Below, piece by piece: positions 1-10,065 of a stretch of 64,000 bases of DNA; the stretch's first letter is position 1, and each line of letters opens with the position of its first letter. A program made the translations under genes and the position numbers. Below the pieces are notes generated by a model. That model had not been told where the DNA came from and searched no databases. It was given only the letters and a program-made list of their open reading frames with translations. This DNA comes from Spirosoma aureum. GTDB lineage: Bacteria > Bacteroidota > Bacteroidia > Cytophagales > Spirosomataceae. The DNA lies in NCBI RefSeq assembly GCF_011604685.1, contig NZ_CP050063.1, positions 7,605,001-7,669,000 of the forward strand, written 5' to 3'.

Positions 1-2460
1 GATGGTGGTAAAACCTGGGACAAAGTATTATACAAAGATCAGGACACCGGGGCGATTCAGGTAACCATTGACCCGAAAAATCCAGCAGTTGTTTACGCTG
101 ACCTTTGGACCGCACAAGAAGGACCCTGGGAAAATGGGGCATGGCAGGGGAAAGAAAGCGGACTCTATAAGTCAACGGATGGGGGTACAAGCTGGCAGAA
201 ACTAACCAAGGGGTTACCGACAGTTGAGCAGGGACTGGGTCGAATTGGTTTTTGTATCGCGCCAAGTAGTCCCAATCGGCTTTACGCTACTGTCGATGCT
301 CCCGAACTTGGCGGAGTTTACCGCTCAGACGATGCAGGCGAAAGCTGGACACGCTTCAATAAAGATCCGCGCTTGTGGGGCCGTGGTAGTGACTTTGCTG
401 AGGTTAAGGCTCATCCAACTAATCCAGATATCCTGTTCATTGCCGATGTGTCTGCCTGGAAATCTGAAGACGGGGGCAAAACCTGGAATGATTTTCGGGG
501 TGCACCGGGTGGCGATGACTATCACCGGCTCTGGATCAATCCAAACGACCCCAACACAATGCTGCTGGCTGGAGACCAGGGGGGTATCATTACGGTTAAT
601 GGCGGTCAAACATTTAGCTCCTGGTATAATCAGGCAACGGCGCAGTTTTATCACGTCAGTACCGACAACAGTTTTCCGTATAACGTCCTTGGCGGCCAGC
701 AGGAAAGCGGTTCGGTGGGTATTGCCAGTCGCGGCAACGATGGCCAGGTGACCTTTCGGGAGTGGCATCCGGTGGGTGTCGAAGAGTATGGATATGTAGC
801 CGCCGACCCACTCAACCCCAATATTATCTATGGAGGGAAAGTTACCAAATTCGACAAACAAACGGGTCAGGTACAGAACATTGCTCCCGAAGCTGTTCGT
901 AGTGGCAAGTACCGATTCGTGCGGACAGCTCCAGTTTTGTTTTCCCCTATCGATCCCAAAACGCTTTATTTTGCGGGCAACGTGCTTTTCAAAACGCAGA
1001 ATGGTGGGAATTCCTGGCAAATAATCAGCCCCGATCTCACCCGTGAAACCTATCCTGATATCCCTGAAAGTGTGGGGGTTTATCGCACTGATGCGATGAA
1101 AACCATGCCACGAAGGGGGGTAATTTATACCATTGCCCCTTCGTACAAGGACGTGAATACGATCTGGATCGGCACCGATGACGGCTATATTCAGATCACC
1201 CGAGATGGGGGGAAAACCTGGAAGAATGTGACTCCTGCCGCCGTTGGTTCCTGGAGTAAAGTGTCTATTCTGGACGCAGGGCACTTTGATGCCAATACCG
1301 CCTATGCCGCCGTGAACCGCATCCGTTGCGACGATATGCGCCCGCACATCTATCGGACACACGATGGGGGTAAAACCTGGCAGGAAATTGTAACTGGTTT
1401 ACCCAACGATCCGATAAACACCATTCGCGAAGACCCTGTTCGTAAAGGCTTATTGTTTGCCGGATCAGAAACTGCCGTTTACGTCTCGTTCGATGATGGA
1501 GATCATTGGCAGTCACTCCGATTGAACATGCCTGCTACCTCAATTCGTGATCTTGTCATCAAAGACAATGATCTGGTGATTGGCACCCACGGCCGCTCGT
1601 TCTGGATTCTGGACGACATTAGTCCCTTACGCCAGTTAACGACTGAACTGATAAAGCAGGACGCTATTCTTTACAAACCTCAACGGGCTTATCGCGTTCG
1701 CTGGAACATGAATACGGATACGCCATTACCCCAGGAAGAACCTGCTGGCCAGAACCCGCCCGATGGTGCCATCATCAACTACTACCTCGCTACCGATGTG
1801 AACACGGTTGTTACACTGGATATCCTGGATGCAGGGGGTAAACTCATACGTCAATACCGAAGCGATGATAAACCCTACAACATTCCTGATGTAAACCTGC
1901 CCTCCTATTGGATTCGGCCACAGCAGATTTTATCCGGTAAAGCGGGTGCCCACCGCTTTCTGTGGGACATGCATTATACACCCTTACCTATTCCCCCGTC
2001 CTATCCAATTGCGGCAACCTATCATCAAACGGCTCCTGATCCTACATCGCCCTGGGTACTACCCGGAATCTATACGGCTAAACTGAGTGTGAATGGTAAA
2101 GTATATACCCAACTGCTTACCATCACAATGGACCCGCGTGTAAAGGCAAGCCCAGTGGTGTTAAAGCAGCAACATGACCTGTCGGTAGCTGCTTATGAAG
2201 GACGGAAGCAGCTAATTGGCCTACTGAGCGAAACGCAGACTCTCCAAACTCGCGCTACTTCTGAATTACAGAAAAAAAGCCTCGATGTTCTGAAAACCAG
2301 CTTAACAACGTTGAATCGTGCATTCAATTCCATATTTGGCATTCTTCAGGATACCGACATGCCGCCAACCACACAAGCGATTACCGCTGCCAACGAAGCA
2401 CAGGCTATATTCAAAAAAGTGTTGGCTCAATGGACCCTGCTTAAAAATGACTTTCGGTAG
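1..2460 (+). CDS. Secreted VPS10/BNR-type beta-propeller protein, 5'-truncated
   Basis: The reading frame is open from base 1 and codes 819 residues before a TAG stop, so the start and any signal peptide lie outside the window. It carries many BNR/sortilin-type blades of the form DGGKTW, DGGTSW, DAGESW, NGGNSW and DGDHW. After the blades come the family's closing element GRSFWILDDISPLRQL, a beta-sandwich-like region, and a helical C-terminal tail. Such proteins are often auto-annotated as glycosyl hydrolases because they resemble the sialidase/Vps10 propeller, but I see no catalytic signature, so enzymatic function is not supported. Two full-length paralogues follow directly. An extracellular or periplasmic location is inferred from those paralogues. 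An internal ATG at 373 also opens this frame but would remove several blades and is not the real start. Confidence 0.9.
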   Translation, partial: DGGKTWDKVLYKDQDTGAIQVTIDPKNPAVVYADLWTAQEGPWENGAWQGKESGLYKSTDGGTSWQKLTKGLPTVEQGLGRIGFCIAPSSPNRLYATVDAPELGGVYRSDDAGESWTRFNKDPRLWGRGSDFAEVKAHPTNPDILFIADVSAWKSEDGGKTWNDFRGAPGGDDYHRLWINPNDPNTMLLAGDQGGIITVNGGQTFSSWYNQATAQFYHVSTDNSFPYNVLGGQQESGSVGIASRGNDGQVTFREWHPVGVEEYGYVAADPLNPNIIYGGKVTKFDKQTGQVQNIAPEAVRSGKYRFVRTAPVLFSPIDPKTLYFAGNVLFKTQNGGNSWQIISPDLTRETYPDIPESVGVYRTDAMKTMPRRGVIYTIAPSYKDVNTIWIGTDDGYIQITRDGGKTWKNVTPAAVGSWSKVSILDAGHFDANTAYAAVNRIRCDDMRPHIYRTHDGGKTWQEIVTGLPNDPINTIREDPVRKGLLFAGSETAVYVSFDDGDHWQSLRLNMPATSIRDLVIKDNDLVIGTHGRSFWILDDISPLRQLTTELIKQDAILYKPQRAYRVRWNMNTDTPLPQEEPAGQNPPDGAIINYYLATDVNTVVTLDILDAGGKLIRQYRSDDKPYNIPDVNLPSYWIRPQQILSGKAGAHRFLWDMHYTPLPIPPSYPIAATYHQTAPDPTSPWVLPGIYTAKLSVNGKVYTQLLTITMDPRVKASPVVLKQQHDLSVAAYEGRKQLIGLLSETQTLQTRATSELQKKSLDVLKTSLTTLNRAFNSIFGILQDTDMPPTTQAITAANEAQAIFKKVLAQWTLLKNDFR

Positions 2461-2479
2461 TAAGTAGTAGTTTGACTAA

Positions 2480-2537
2480 ACCAATACCAGCAATCCCAGC
2501 AGCTAAATAATTGTATGCTGGGATTGCTGGTATTGGT
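2480..2537. terminator. Strong intrinsic terminator hairpin after the first propeller gene
   Basis: Arms 2480-2501 and 2516-2537 are perfectly complementary over 22 bases around a 14-base loop. The hairpin begins 20 bases after the stop codon, and a T-rich stretch follows. It should end transcription of the first propeller gene and so separate it from the second. Confidence 0.85.
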
Positions 2538-2922
2538 CAGATTAGGTTTTGTCAGACTATACCTTATGTTTAAATAGATCAATTCTTTATTATATTTAAT
2601 ACTATGTAAATAGCAAAATATTATTTTTAATTTTTTCAATATATCAATATTTAATTTTTTATTATTGCATATATTCAAATTACCTATTGTACATTTGAAT
2701 TACAGTGAAAGAGGTATGCTGATCTGCAGTTTTGACACAATTCAGAGATAATTCAGATCGAGATTCAGAGTACATTTTATCGACAAACAAGTATATAAGG
2801 CAATCTACATTACTGGCCTTATAAATCGATTATCCGCAATTGCCGCAATCGATTTAGTATATACTATGGGCGTGTAGCGGCACGTATGCATCAGTCAAAA
2901 GCTTATTCATAAACTACCTGTC
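2538..2922. other. AT-rich spacer before the second propeller gene
   Basis: This stretch is strongly AT-rich and has no credible coding frame. The only signal I can name is the promoter-like motif near 2690. The sequence from 2840 to 2922 probably serves as a leader. Confidence 0.5.
2665..2697 (+). promoter_or_regulatory. Candidate Bacteroidota-type promoter for the second propeller gene
   Basis: TACATTTG at 2690-2697 matches the TAnnTTTG -7 element of Bacteroidota. A TTG lies 22 bases upstream at 2665-2667, slightly further than the usual 19-21. It would give a leader of roughly 220 bases before the ATG at 2923. The match could be chance in such AT-rich DNA. Confidence 0.4.
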
Positions 2923-5900
2923 ATGTCAAACCAATACCTGTCTCGCTCTAGTCAGTTTGTAATGCTGTTTGTCAGTTGGATATTGGGAATAACAGCTAAC
3001 ACAACCCTCGCGCAAAAAATAGAGTTAGCCCAGCTAAAACAACTTAATTATCGACATATAGGCCCGGTCGGAAATCGAATCAGCACGGTAAGCGGTATTG
3101 CAGGGAATCCGCTTGTTTACTTTGCCGGTGCAGCATCAGGAGGTATCTGGAGGACCGTGGATGGGGGTATGACCTGGAAACCGGTACTCGATGACAAGCC
3201 CGTTCATTCAATTGGTTCCATTACGGTAGCTCCATCAGATCCCCAAATTGTATGGGCAGGTACTGGCGAGCCCCACATCCGCTCTAACGTTTCCGTTGGC
3301 GATGGTGTCTGGAAATCCGTCGACGGTGGCAGCAGTTGGCAAAACATGGGTCTTAACCTAACCGGCCGCATCAGCCGCGTGATCGTTAATCCCACCAATC
3401 CCGACATCGTGTATGCTGCCGCCCAGGGTCATAGCTATGCGCCACAAAAGGAAAAAGGTATCTATCGTACTACGGACGGAGGGAAAAACTGGACTCAGGT
3501 TTTGTTTGTCAATGACAGTACGGGGGCTTCTGACCTGGTTATGGACCCCACCAATCCACGGATTTTGTTTGCTGGAATGTGGCAACTGGATATCAAAACC
3601 TGGGGCCGTCAGAGTGGAGGAAAAGGCAGTGGTATTTTTATGTCCCGTGATGGCGGAACTACCTGGAATCGATTATCCGGCAATGGATTACCCAAACTGG
3701 CTGTTGGCAAGATCGCCCTTACCATGTCGAAGGCAGATCCGCAGAAAATCTATGCCTTGATTGAAACGGCAGATGGCGTTCCACCTCCGGGTGTAAAAGA
3801 AGCTGAAACGGGTGAACTATGGCGTTCTGATGATGGAGGGACAAACTGGAACCTGGTTAGCTATGAGCAGACACTTGGAAGCCGGGGTGCGTATTACACC
3901 CGTTGCCAAGTATCGCCCGATAATGCCGACGAGCTGGTTGTGTTGGCCGAAGCTTATAATGTTTCCAAAGACGGGGGTAAAACATTCCAGAAATCATCCG
4001 GGATCAGTGTTCCTAACTGGGACCACCATGAACTCTGGATTGACCCAACCGATGGAAATCGGCAGGCAGTAGCGGGTGATGGTGGCGTATCTATTTCCTA
4101 TAATCGGGGGAAAACCTGGCTTCGGATTCAACTGCCCGTTGCGCAACTGTACCACGTAACAACTGACAATCGAATTCCTTACAATGTATATGCAAATCGT
4201 CAGGATGGACCGTCTTCGCGCTTACCAAGTCGATATTATGGTACAGACTATCATTTCAACGGTATTCCACGGGGCGAATGGCTCGATGTGGGCGGTGGAG
4301 AAAGTGGCTTTGCTACCCCTGATCCGGTCGACCCCAGTATTGTTTGGTCCAGTGCATCCGGATCGGGTGCTGGTGGCGGAATAGTGGTACGGTTTAACGA
4401 AAAGAATCGTCAGTTCAGACAGGTAGAGGTCTGGCCGGAAGCCACGTTTGGCTCACCTGCCAAGGATGTAAAGTATCGTTTTCAGTGGACCTTTCCATTG
4501 CTAATTTCTCCGCATGATCGCAATACAGTTTATGTGACTAGTCAAAATGTCCATAAAACGACGAATGGCGGGCAAAGCTGGCAGGTAATCAGTCCCGATC
4601 TAACACTGAACGATAAAAGTAAACAAGGCATTTCGGGTGGGCTCACTCCTGACAACATAGGTGTTGAATACGGTTGTGTGATCTATGCCTTCGACGAGTC
4701 ACCGATTCAAAAAGGAGTACTCTGGGCGGGGAGTAACGATGGCCTGGTGCATGTAAGTGTAGATGGTGGTACCAATTGGCAGAATGTAACGGCTAACATC
4801 AAAGGCCTGCCTCCGTTGGGAACGGTTCGCAATATCGATGCATCGAAATGGAAAGTGGGCAAAGCCTATCTTACTGTCGACTTCCATCAGCTAGGGAACT
4901 TTGAGTCGTACGTGTATAAGACAGAAGATTTTGGCAAAACCTGGGTCAAAATAATCGAAGGAATTCCGCAAAATACCTTGAGCTATGTCTGTAACATTCG
5001 GGAAGATCCCGCTAAGCCCGGCCTGCTCTATCTAGGCACAGAAAATGCACTTTATATCTCCTTTAATGATGGAGCTCACTGGCAGTCTCTCATGACAAAT
5101 TTACCGGCGGCCCCTATGTATTGGCTGGCCGTTCAGGAAAACTTCAACGATTTAGTAGTGGGTACTTACGGACGGGGAATCTGGATATTGGACGATATTA
5201 CTCCCTTACGGCAACTGACACCTGAGGTGACGGCTTCAGCAGCTCACCTATTTGCACCCAGGTCTGCCTATCGGTTCCGGCCAATGACATATCCATATTC
5301 TATGTTCGATGATCCATCGGCTGGTGAAAACCCACCAGTAGGCGCTCCCCTTAACTACTGGCTGTCTGCTGAGGCAACTGATAGTCTGACCATTACGATT
5401 AGTGATGCCAATAAAATGGTAATCCGTAAACTGCATCACAAAGGCAAAGTGGGCATAAATCGGTTGTGGTGGGATTTACGAGAAGACCCATCCACGGCCA
5501 TTATTGCCCGTAATAAACCCATCAATGCTCATTGGATAAACTTGGGAGATAAGCGTGCTAAACCGGCACTGGCTGCTTCCCGAGGATTTTCACCTCTGGT
5601 CAGGCCAGGCATCTACACGGTTACCCTAACGGTTGGTGATAAGACATACAGCCAAACGATAAAGGTGCTGAAAGACCCCACTTCCGAAGGATCGGAAACC
5701 GACATTACAGCGCAGTACGAATTTGTGTCAACTATTAAAAAAGACCTTAACTCCATTGCTGACCAGGTTAATCAGCTTGAGTGGACACGCCGACAATTGG
5801 CCGATTTGAAGGACATGATTGCGGATAAAAAAGACATCGATGAGGCCAAAAAAGACATCGATAGTTTGTCCGCCAGGTTAATAGCTGTAGAAGAACAATT

Positions 5901-6156
5901 TATGCAGTTGAAAATGCCGAGTGGTATTCGCTGGAATTCACAGACAACCGAAAAGTTGATGTACCTGGCTTCTGCCGTTGAAACCGCCGACTTTCCACCA
6001 GCCCAACAACACCTGGAGGTTTACCAGATTCTGAAGAAACGCCTTCAGGAAAACCAGACGATGGCTCAGAAACTCATTCAAACAGAGTTACCGGCCTTCG
6101 TAGAACGAATGAAAAAATACAATCTGTATTCACCAATCGTCATTGAAACAAATTGA
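2923..6156 (+). CDS. Secreted VPS10/BNR-type giant beta-propeller protein, paralogue 2
   Basis: This 1077-residue protein starts with a Sec-type signal: a hydrophobic stretch at about residues 12-30 ending in TTLAQ. Residues 40-760 hold repeated BNR/sortilin blades (VDGGMTW, VDGGSSW, TDGGKNW, RDGGTTW, NGGQSW). The closing element GRGIWILDDITPLRQLT matches paralogue 1. A beta-sandwich-like segment follows, then a charged helical tail (about 920-1060) with two near-identical DKKDIDEAKKDID turns that suggests a coiled coil. The family is widespread in Bacteroidota and Gemmatimonadota and has no settled function. Adhesion, carbohydrate binding or a peptidase-related role are possible; no catalytic motif is visible. 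Confidence 0.92.
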   Translation: MSNQYLSRSSQFVMLFVSWILGITANTTLAQKIELAQLKQLNYRHIGPVGNRISTVSGIAGNPLVYFAGAASGGIWRTVDGGMTWKPVLDDKPVHSIGSITVAPSDPQIVWAGTGEPHIRSNVSVGDGVWKSVDGGSSWQNMGLNLTGRISRVIVNPTNPDIVYAAAQGHSYAPQKEKGIYRTTDGGKNWTQVLFVNDSTGASDLVMDPTNPRILFAGMWQLDIKTWGRQSGGKGSGIFMSRDGGTTWNRLSGNGLPKLAVGKIALTMSKADPQKIYALIETADGVPPPGVKEAETGELWRSDDGGTNWNLVSYEQTLGSRGAYYTRCQVSPDNADELVVLAEAYNVSKDGGKTFQKSSGISVPNWDHHELWIDPTDGNRQAVAGDGGVSISYNRGKTWLRIQLPVAQLYHVTTDNRIPYNVYANRQDGPSSRLPSRYYGTDYHFNGIPRGEWLDVGGGESGFATPDPVDPSIVWSSASGSGAGGGIVVRFNEKNRQFRQVEVWPEATFGSPAKDVKYRFQWTFPLLISPHDRNTVYVTSQNVHKTTNGGQSWQVISPDLTLNDKSKQGISGGLTPDNIGVEYGCVIYAFDESPIQKGVLWAGSNDGLVHVSVDGGTNWQNVTANIKGLPPLGTVRNIDASKWKVGKAYLTVDFHQLGNFESYVYKTEDFGKTWVKIIEGIPQNTLSYVCNIREDPAKPGLLYLGTENALYISFNDGAHWQSLMTNLPAAPMYWLAVQENFNDLVVGTYGRGIWILDDITPLRQLTPEVTASAAHLFAPRSAYRFRPMTYPYSMFDDPSAGENPPVGAPLNYWLSAEATDSLTITISDANKMVIRKLHHKGKVGINRLWWDLREDPSTAIIARNKPINAHWINLGDKRAKPALAASRGFSPLVRPGIYTVTLTVGDKTYSQTIKVLKDPTSEGSETDITAQYEFVSTIKKDLNSIADQVNQLEWTRRQLADLKDMIADKKDIDEAKKDIDSLSARLIAVEEQFMQLKMPSGIRWNSQTTEKLMYLASAVETADFPPAQQHLEVYQILKKRLQENQTMAQKLIQTELPAFVERMKKYNLYSPIVIETN

Positions 6157-6264
6157 ACAGTTGGCTCACTTATGATGAACTAAGTGATTGCCCCCTGTCA
6201 CGATTCCCTTCGGGTTCGCACCTTACAGTACATAGTTCCTTACTGATACTCTTTTTACACGAAA

Positions 6265-9200
6265 ATGAACCAAAAACTTCAAAAATTAACCTTGTTAATC
6301 GTAGCAGCACTGCTAGGGTTACTGGGCGTCAGGGCCCAGCCAATTCCAATGTCTGTATTTAAGCAGATGAAGGCTCGCAGTGTTGGGCCCGCCGTTATGG
6401 GAGGCAGAATTACGGCCATAGATGCAGTCGTTACTAATCCAGATATGATCTATGTTGGAGCGGCTTCGGGTGGCGTTTGGAAAAGCGAAAATGCGGGCGG
6501 AACCTGGGCCCCAGTTTTTGACGATCAGCCTACCATCAACATTGGCTCTATTGCTATTCAGCAAAGTAACCCCAATGTAGTTTGGGTTGGTACGGGTGAA
6601 GGTAACCCCCGAAATTCGGTCAATATGGGGGGCGGCATTTTTAAAAGTATCGACGGAGGTTTAACCTGGAAGTCGATGGGTTTAGAAAAAACGCTCAATA
6701 TTCACCGGATTATCATTGACCCGTCGAATCCTGACATAGTCTATGCCGGTGTAATTGGATTTCCTTTTGGCGAGCACCCGGAACGAGGTGTTTTCAAGAC
6801 CACAAATGGTGGGCAATCCTGGGAAAAGATTCTATATACGAATGAAAAATCAGGGGTTGCCGAAATGGTTATGGACCCAACCAACCCTGGCAAATTGCTC
6901 GTAGCTATGTGGCAGCACCGTCGTACACCCTGGGATTTTACGTCGGGAGGACCAGGTTCGGGTTTATACCTTACGTACGATGGCGGTAAAACCTGGAAGA
7001 AAAAAGGAGAATCGGATGGGTTACCCAAAGGCGATTTCGGTCGGCTGGGTTTAGCTATTAGCAGAAGTTCGCCCAATAAGATTTATGCATTAGTGGAAGC
7101 AACTAAAAATGGGCTATATCGCTCCGATGATGGTGGGGAGAAATGGTCGCTCGTAACTGATGACCCAGCGGTCGCCGTCGATCGTCCATTTTACTATAAC
7201 GAGATCTACGTCGATCCTAAAATTGAAACTCGGCTTTATAAACTGAGCGCGCCATTATCGGTTAGCGAAGATGGAGGAAAGACCTTCAAACCACTGGCTA
7301 CCCCCGACCAGGTTCACTCCGATCACCATGCCTTCTGGATTCATCCGTCGAATCCGAACTTAATTATTGAAGGCAATGATGGGGGATTAGGCATTAGTCG
7401 GGATCATGGCAAAACCTGGACCAATCCCGAAGCTGTTCCGGTCGGTCAGTTTTATCATGTCAATGTGGATAATGAAGTGCCATACAATATTTACGGGGGC
7501 TTACAGGATAACGGCTCCTGGATGGGACCCGCCTACACATTTCATACTGGCGGTATTCGGAATAGCCATTGGCAGGCACTGAATTTAGCTGATGGCTTCG
7601 ATGTCATCCCCGATCCCGAAAATTCCCGGTACGGCTATTGCATGTCGCAGGGGGGCAATGTCATTCACTACGATAAACTGACGGGCGGTTCTTCATTCGT
7701 AAAGCCAATCATAGGCGATATGAACACACGCTTACGCTTTAACTGGAACGCCGGCTTTGCCCAGGACCCTTTCGATAAAAAGACCTTTTATGGAGGAAGC
7801 CAGTTTTTGCACAAATCGCCCGATAAAGGATTGAGCTGGGAAACTATTTCGCCCGACCTAACACTCAATGATCCAGCGCATCAGAAACAGGACGACAGTG
7901 GTGGCCTGACCATTGACGCCACCCAGGCCGAAAACCACAACTCAATTCTAACTATTGCCCCCAGCCCGTTACAGCAAGGCGTTATATGGGTGGGTACTGA
8001 TGACGGCAATGTTCAACTGACTAAGGATGGGGGCAAAACCTGGACTAACCTGAGCAGCCGTATTCCCGGCCTCCCTAAAGAAGCCTGGATCGCTCAGATT
8101 ACAGCGTCGCGTTATAAAGCCGGAGAAGCCTTCGTGGTGTCGAATCACTACCGCATGGGAAGTGATCTGGCCCCCTACATTTACCGAACTTCCGATTTTG
8201 GTCAAACCTGGACTCGTATCATGAGCGAGAAAGAAGCTAAAGGCTATGCCCTTTGTTTCTTGCAAGACCCGGTTGAGCCTCGACTGATGTTTGCCGGTAC
8301 CGAGCATGGGTTATGGATCAGCATCGACGAAGGCAAAATCTGGACACAATGGGATAGTGGAATTCCGGCAGCAGCCCCTACGATGGATCTGGCGATCCAG
8401 GAACGGGAGGCCGATCTGGCCATCGCCACTTTTGGGCGGTCAATCTACGTTTTGGATAATATCCGACCTTTACGAAAACTGGCAGCCTCAAGCAGTAAAA
8501 TTCTGGATCAGTCATTAGTTGCCTTTGAGCCATCAACGGCTTATCTGGCCGTTTACCGGGGGCCACAAGGCTATGGAAAGGATGCAGAGGGATTATATCA
8601 GGCACCGAATCGTCCAGCTGGAGTTTCCCTGCCTATCTATTTAAAGCCAAAACAGAAAGCCGGAGCACAAAAACCAACCGAACCCGCTGACCTGACGAAG
8701 AAATCAAAAAAGCCGACAACTGCAACTAAACCTGATGAATCCAATGCGATAGTCGCGGCTCCGGTAGCTACTACGATTGCTAGCCGCGTTAAAGCAGATT
8801 CAGTCCTTGTACAAATCTATAATGAAGCTGACAAGCTAGTTCGTACGTTGAAACTAGCACCAGACACGGCATTAGGTGTACAACGAATAACCTGGGATTT
8901 GACGGAAACACCCATTCGTATGCCTAGCGCTGGAGGGGGTAGACGAGGTGGTGGCGAGCCTACTGGAAATCCGGTTATGCCAGGTCGGTATAAGGTATCA
9001 TTTGCATATGCCGGCGCCAAAGATTCTACATTGCTTACAGTAGAGCCTGACCCACGTGTGCCATATGATAAAGAAGCTGCTTTAGCGCGTAGAGCATTAC
9101 AGGATCGATTAAATAAAAACATTCGTCAGCTAAGTGAAATCACTAACCGGATTCAGGAAGCCAATGATGCTGCCGAAGGTGTAAAGAATCGACTGAAGGA

Positions 9201-9558
9201 CAAGAAGGGGCCTGACTACGATGAGTTGCGAAAATTCACCATCACCATCCAGGATTCATTGAAAAAAGCCCGGGAAGGTATTGTGGGCAAGCGGACTGAG
9301 CGACAAGGGTTTGGCAATGTTTATATGAATACGCCAATATCGAAGATACAGGAGGCCAGTTCGTATATAAATCGACGGACCGAAAAGCCAACAAAAACAG
9401 AAAATCAATTGGTTGACCAGGCTGAAGTGCTCAGTAGAGAGACTGTCACGAAAGTAAATCAGTTCTTCAGTAAACAGTGGGCCGAGTATTATAAAAAAGT
9501 GCAGGCAACCCCATTGGACCCATTAAAAGAATATCCACCAATTGGCAGTACGCCATAG
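6265..9558 (+). CDS. Secreted VPS10/BNR-type giant beta-propeller protein, paralogue 3
   Basis: The 1097-residue product has a clear signal peptide (hydrophobic residues about 8-22, ending VRAQ). Many BNR blades follow (NAGGTW, IDGGLTW, NGGQSW, YDGGKTW, DDGGEKW, DHGKTW, DFGQTW), then GRSIYVLDNIRPLRKLA. It differs from its neighbours by a Lys/Pro/Thr-rich low-complexity insert at about residues 790-830 and a Gly/Arg-rich turn near 890, both inside the post-propeller domain. The tail, about 925-1080, is helical and charged. Only 108 bases separate it from paralogue 2 and I see no terminator between them, so the two are probably co-transcribed. Function is unknown. Confidence 0.92.
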   Translation: MNQKLQKLTLLIVAALLGLLGVRAQPIPMSVFKQMKARSVGPAVMGGRITAIDAVVTNPDMIYVGAASGGVWKSENAGGTWAPVFDDQPTINIGSIAIQQSNPNVVWVGTGEGNPRNSVNMGGGIFKSIDGGLTWKSMGLEKTLNIHRIIIDPSNPDIVYAGVIGFPFGEHPERGVFKTTNGGQSWEKILYTNEKSGVAEMVMDPTNPGKLLVAMWQHRRTPWDFTSGGPGSGLYLTYDGGKTWKKKGESDGLPKGDFGRLGLAISRSSPNKIYALVEATKNGLYRSDDGGEKWSLVTDDPAVAVDRPFYYNEIYVDPKIETRLYKLSAPLSVSEDGGKTFKPLATPDQVHSDHHAFWIHPSNPNLIIEGNDGGLGISRDHGKTWTNPEAVPVGQFYHVNVDNEVPYNIYGGLQDNGSWMGPAYTFHTGGIRNSHWQALNLADGFDVIPDPENSRYGYCMSQGGNVIHYDKLTGGSSFVKPIIGDMNTRLRFNWNAGFAQDPFDKKTFYGGSQFLHKSPDKGLSWETISPDLTLNDPAHQKQDDSGGLTIDATQAENHNSILTIAPSPLQQGVIWVGTDDGNVQLTKDGGKTWTNLSSRIPGLPKEAWIAQITASRYKAGEAFVVSNHYRMGSDLAPYIYRTSDFGQTWTRIMSEKEAKGYALCFLQDPVEPRLMFAGTEHGLWISIDEGKIWTQWDSGIPAAAPTMDLAIQEREADLAIATFGRSIYVLDNIRPLRKLAASSSKILDQSLVAFEPSTAYLAVYRGPQGYGKDAEGLYQAPNRPAGVSLPIYLKPKQKAGAQKPTEPADLTKKSKKPTTATKPDESNAIVAAPVATTIASRVKADSVLVQIYNEADKLVRTLKLAPDTALGVQRITWDLTETPIRMPSAGGGRRGGGEPTGNPVMPGRYKVSFAYAGAKDSTLLTVEPDPRVPYDKEAALARRALQDRLNKNIRQLSEITNRIQEANDAAEGVKNRLKDKKGPDYDELRKFTITIQDSLKKAREGIVGKRTERQGFGNVYMNTPISKIQEASSYINRRTEKPTKTENQLVDQAEVLSRETVTKVNQFFSKQWAEYYKKVQATPLDPLKEYPPIGSTP

Positions 9559-9845
9559 TAAAGGCTAATTGATTTAGGAGTTAAAAGCCATCGGACTCTT
9601 TCTACAAACGAGCGTCGATTGGGATAGCTGATGTTCGAGCCACTGTTATTCGTTAAAAAGAAGCAGGTGATGGATGAAGCAGGTAGTTGAAATGTATGTG
9701 ATATAGAATAATTTTTAGTTAAGAGAGCATGTTTTGTTCATAGGAATCTAAATATTCCATACAGGAATGACTTGCTGGGGCTTCCGATCAGGCTGCGCTT
9801 TTAAGCAATCCGCTTGCTAACAGTAGGCCGATGCCACCTGTTGTC
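9559..9845. other. Spacer after the propeller array
   Basis: There is no supported gene here. A 9-base direct repeat, GAAGCAGGT, occurs near 9660 and 9677. No clear terminator follows the third propeller gene. The rest of the gap up to 10065 contains the possible transposase relic listed separately. Confidence 0.4.
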
Positions 9846-9999
9846 TCACATTTCTATACGAACCTTTGCCAGTCATAACAGAGCGGGCCACGCCAGACCG
9901 GTCCTGACCGCGACGGCGGCCCGTTCTGACCATAGGTTTAGTGGCCTTACCGCTGCAATAGGGTAGCCCGCTCTGTTTATTATTCCTGTAGGCGATCAA
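9846..9999 (-). pseudogene. Possible relic of a transposase zinc-ribbon N-terminus
   Basis: On the minus strand one frame reads LPYCSG...MVRTGRRRGQ, which resembles the CPxC...NGRRRGQQRYxC start of IS1-like transposases. Another frame, just downstream, reads PLCYDWQRF and then stops; this resembles the second half of the ribbon (CxDCxRxF). Reading both would need a frameshift. The second cysteine pair is incomplete and there is no catalytic domain nearby. The segment is flanked inside by a 12-base inverted repeat. I infer a decayed fragment, but the similarity is short and could be fortuitous. Confidence 0.22.
9877..9977. repeat. 12-bp inverted repeat enclosing a GC-rich segment
   Basis: AACAGAGCGGGC at 9877-9888 is exactly complementary to 9966-9977, with 77 bases between. 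The interior is much more GC-rich than the surrounding spacer. It could be ends of a small non-autonomous element, a structured RNA, or part of the decayed transposase fragment it overlaps. Confidence 0.45.
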
Positions 10000-10065
10000 A
10001 TCTTACCGCAAACAAACCTAAAAGCCGTGGCATGACTCGATACCAAAGAATCCTGACGAAATTAA

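Noticed and set aside
325..1362. Long minus-strand open frame (345 codons) opposite the first propeller gene
   Set aside because: It is the antisense shadow of a strongly supported coding frame; its product has no recognisable domain or signal peptide.
6178..6264. Possible tRNA-like segment because of a GGGTTCGCACC string
   Set aside because: No cloverleaf arms can be formed around it and no acceptor stem is present.
9817..9999. 60-residue minus-strand protein as an intact gene
   Set aside because: Only a fragment resembles a transposase ribbon, and the continuation is in a different frame, so an intact gene is not supported.
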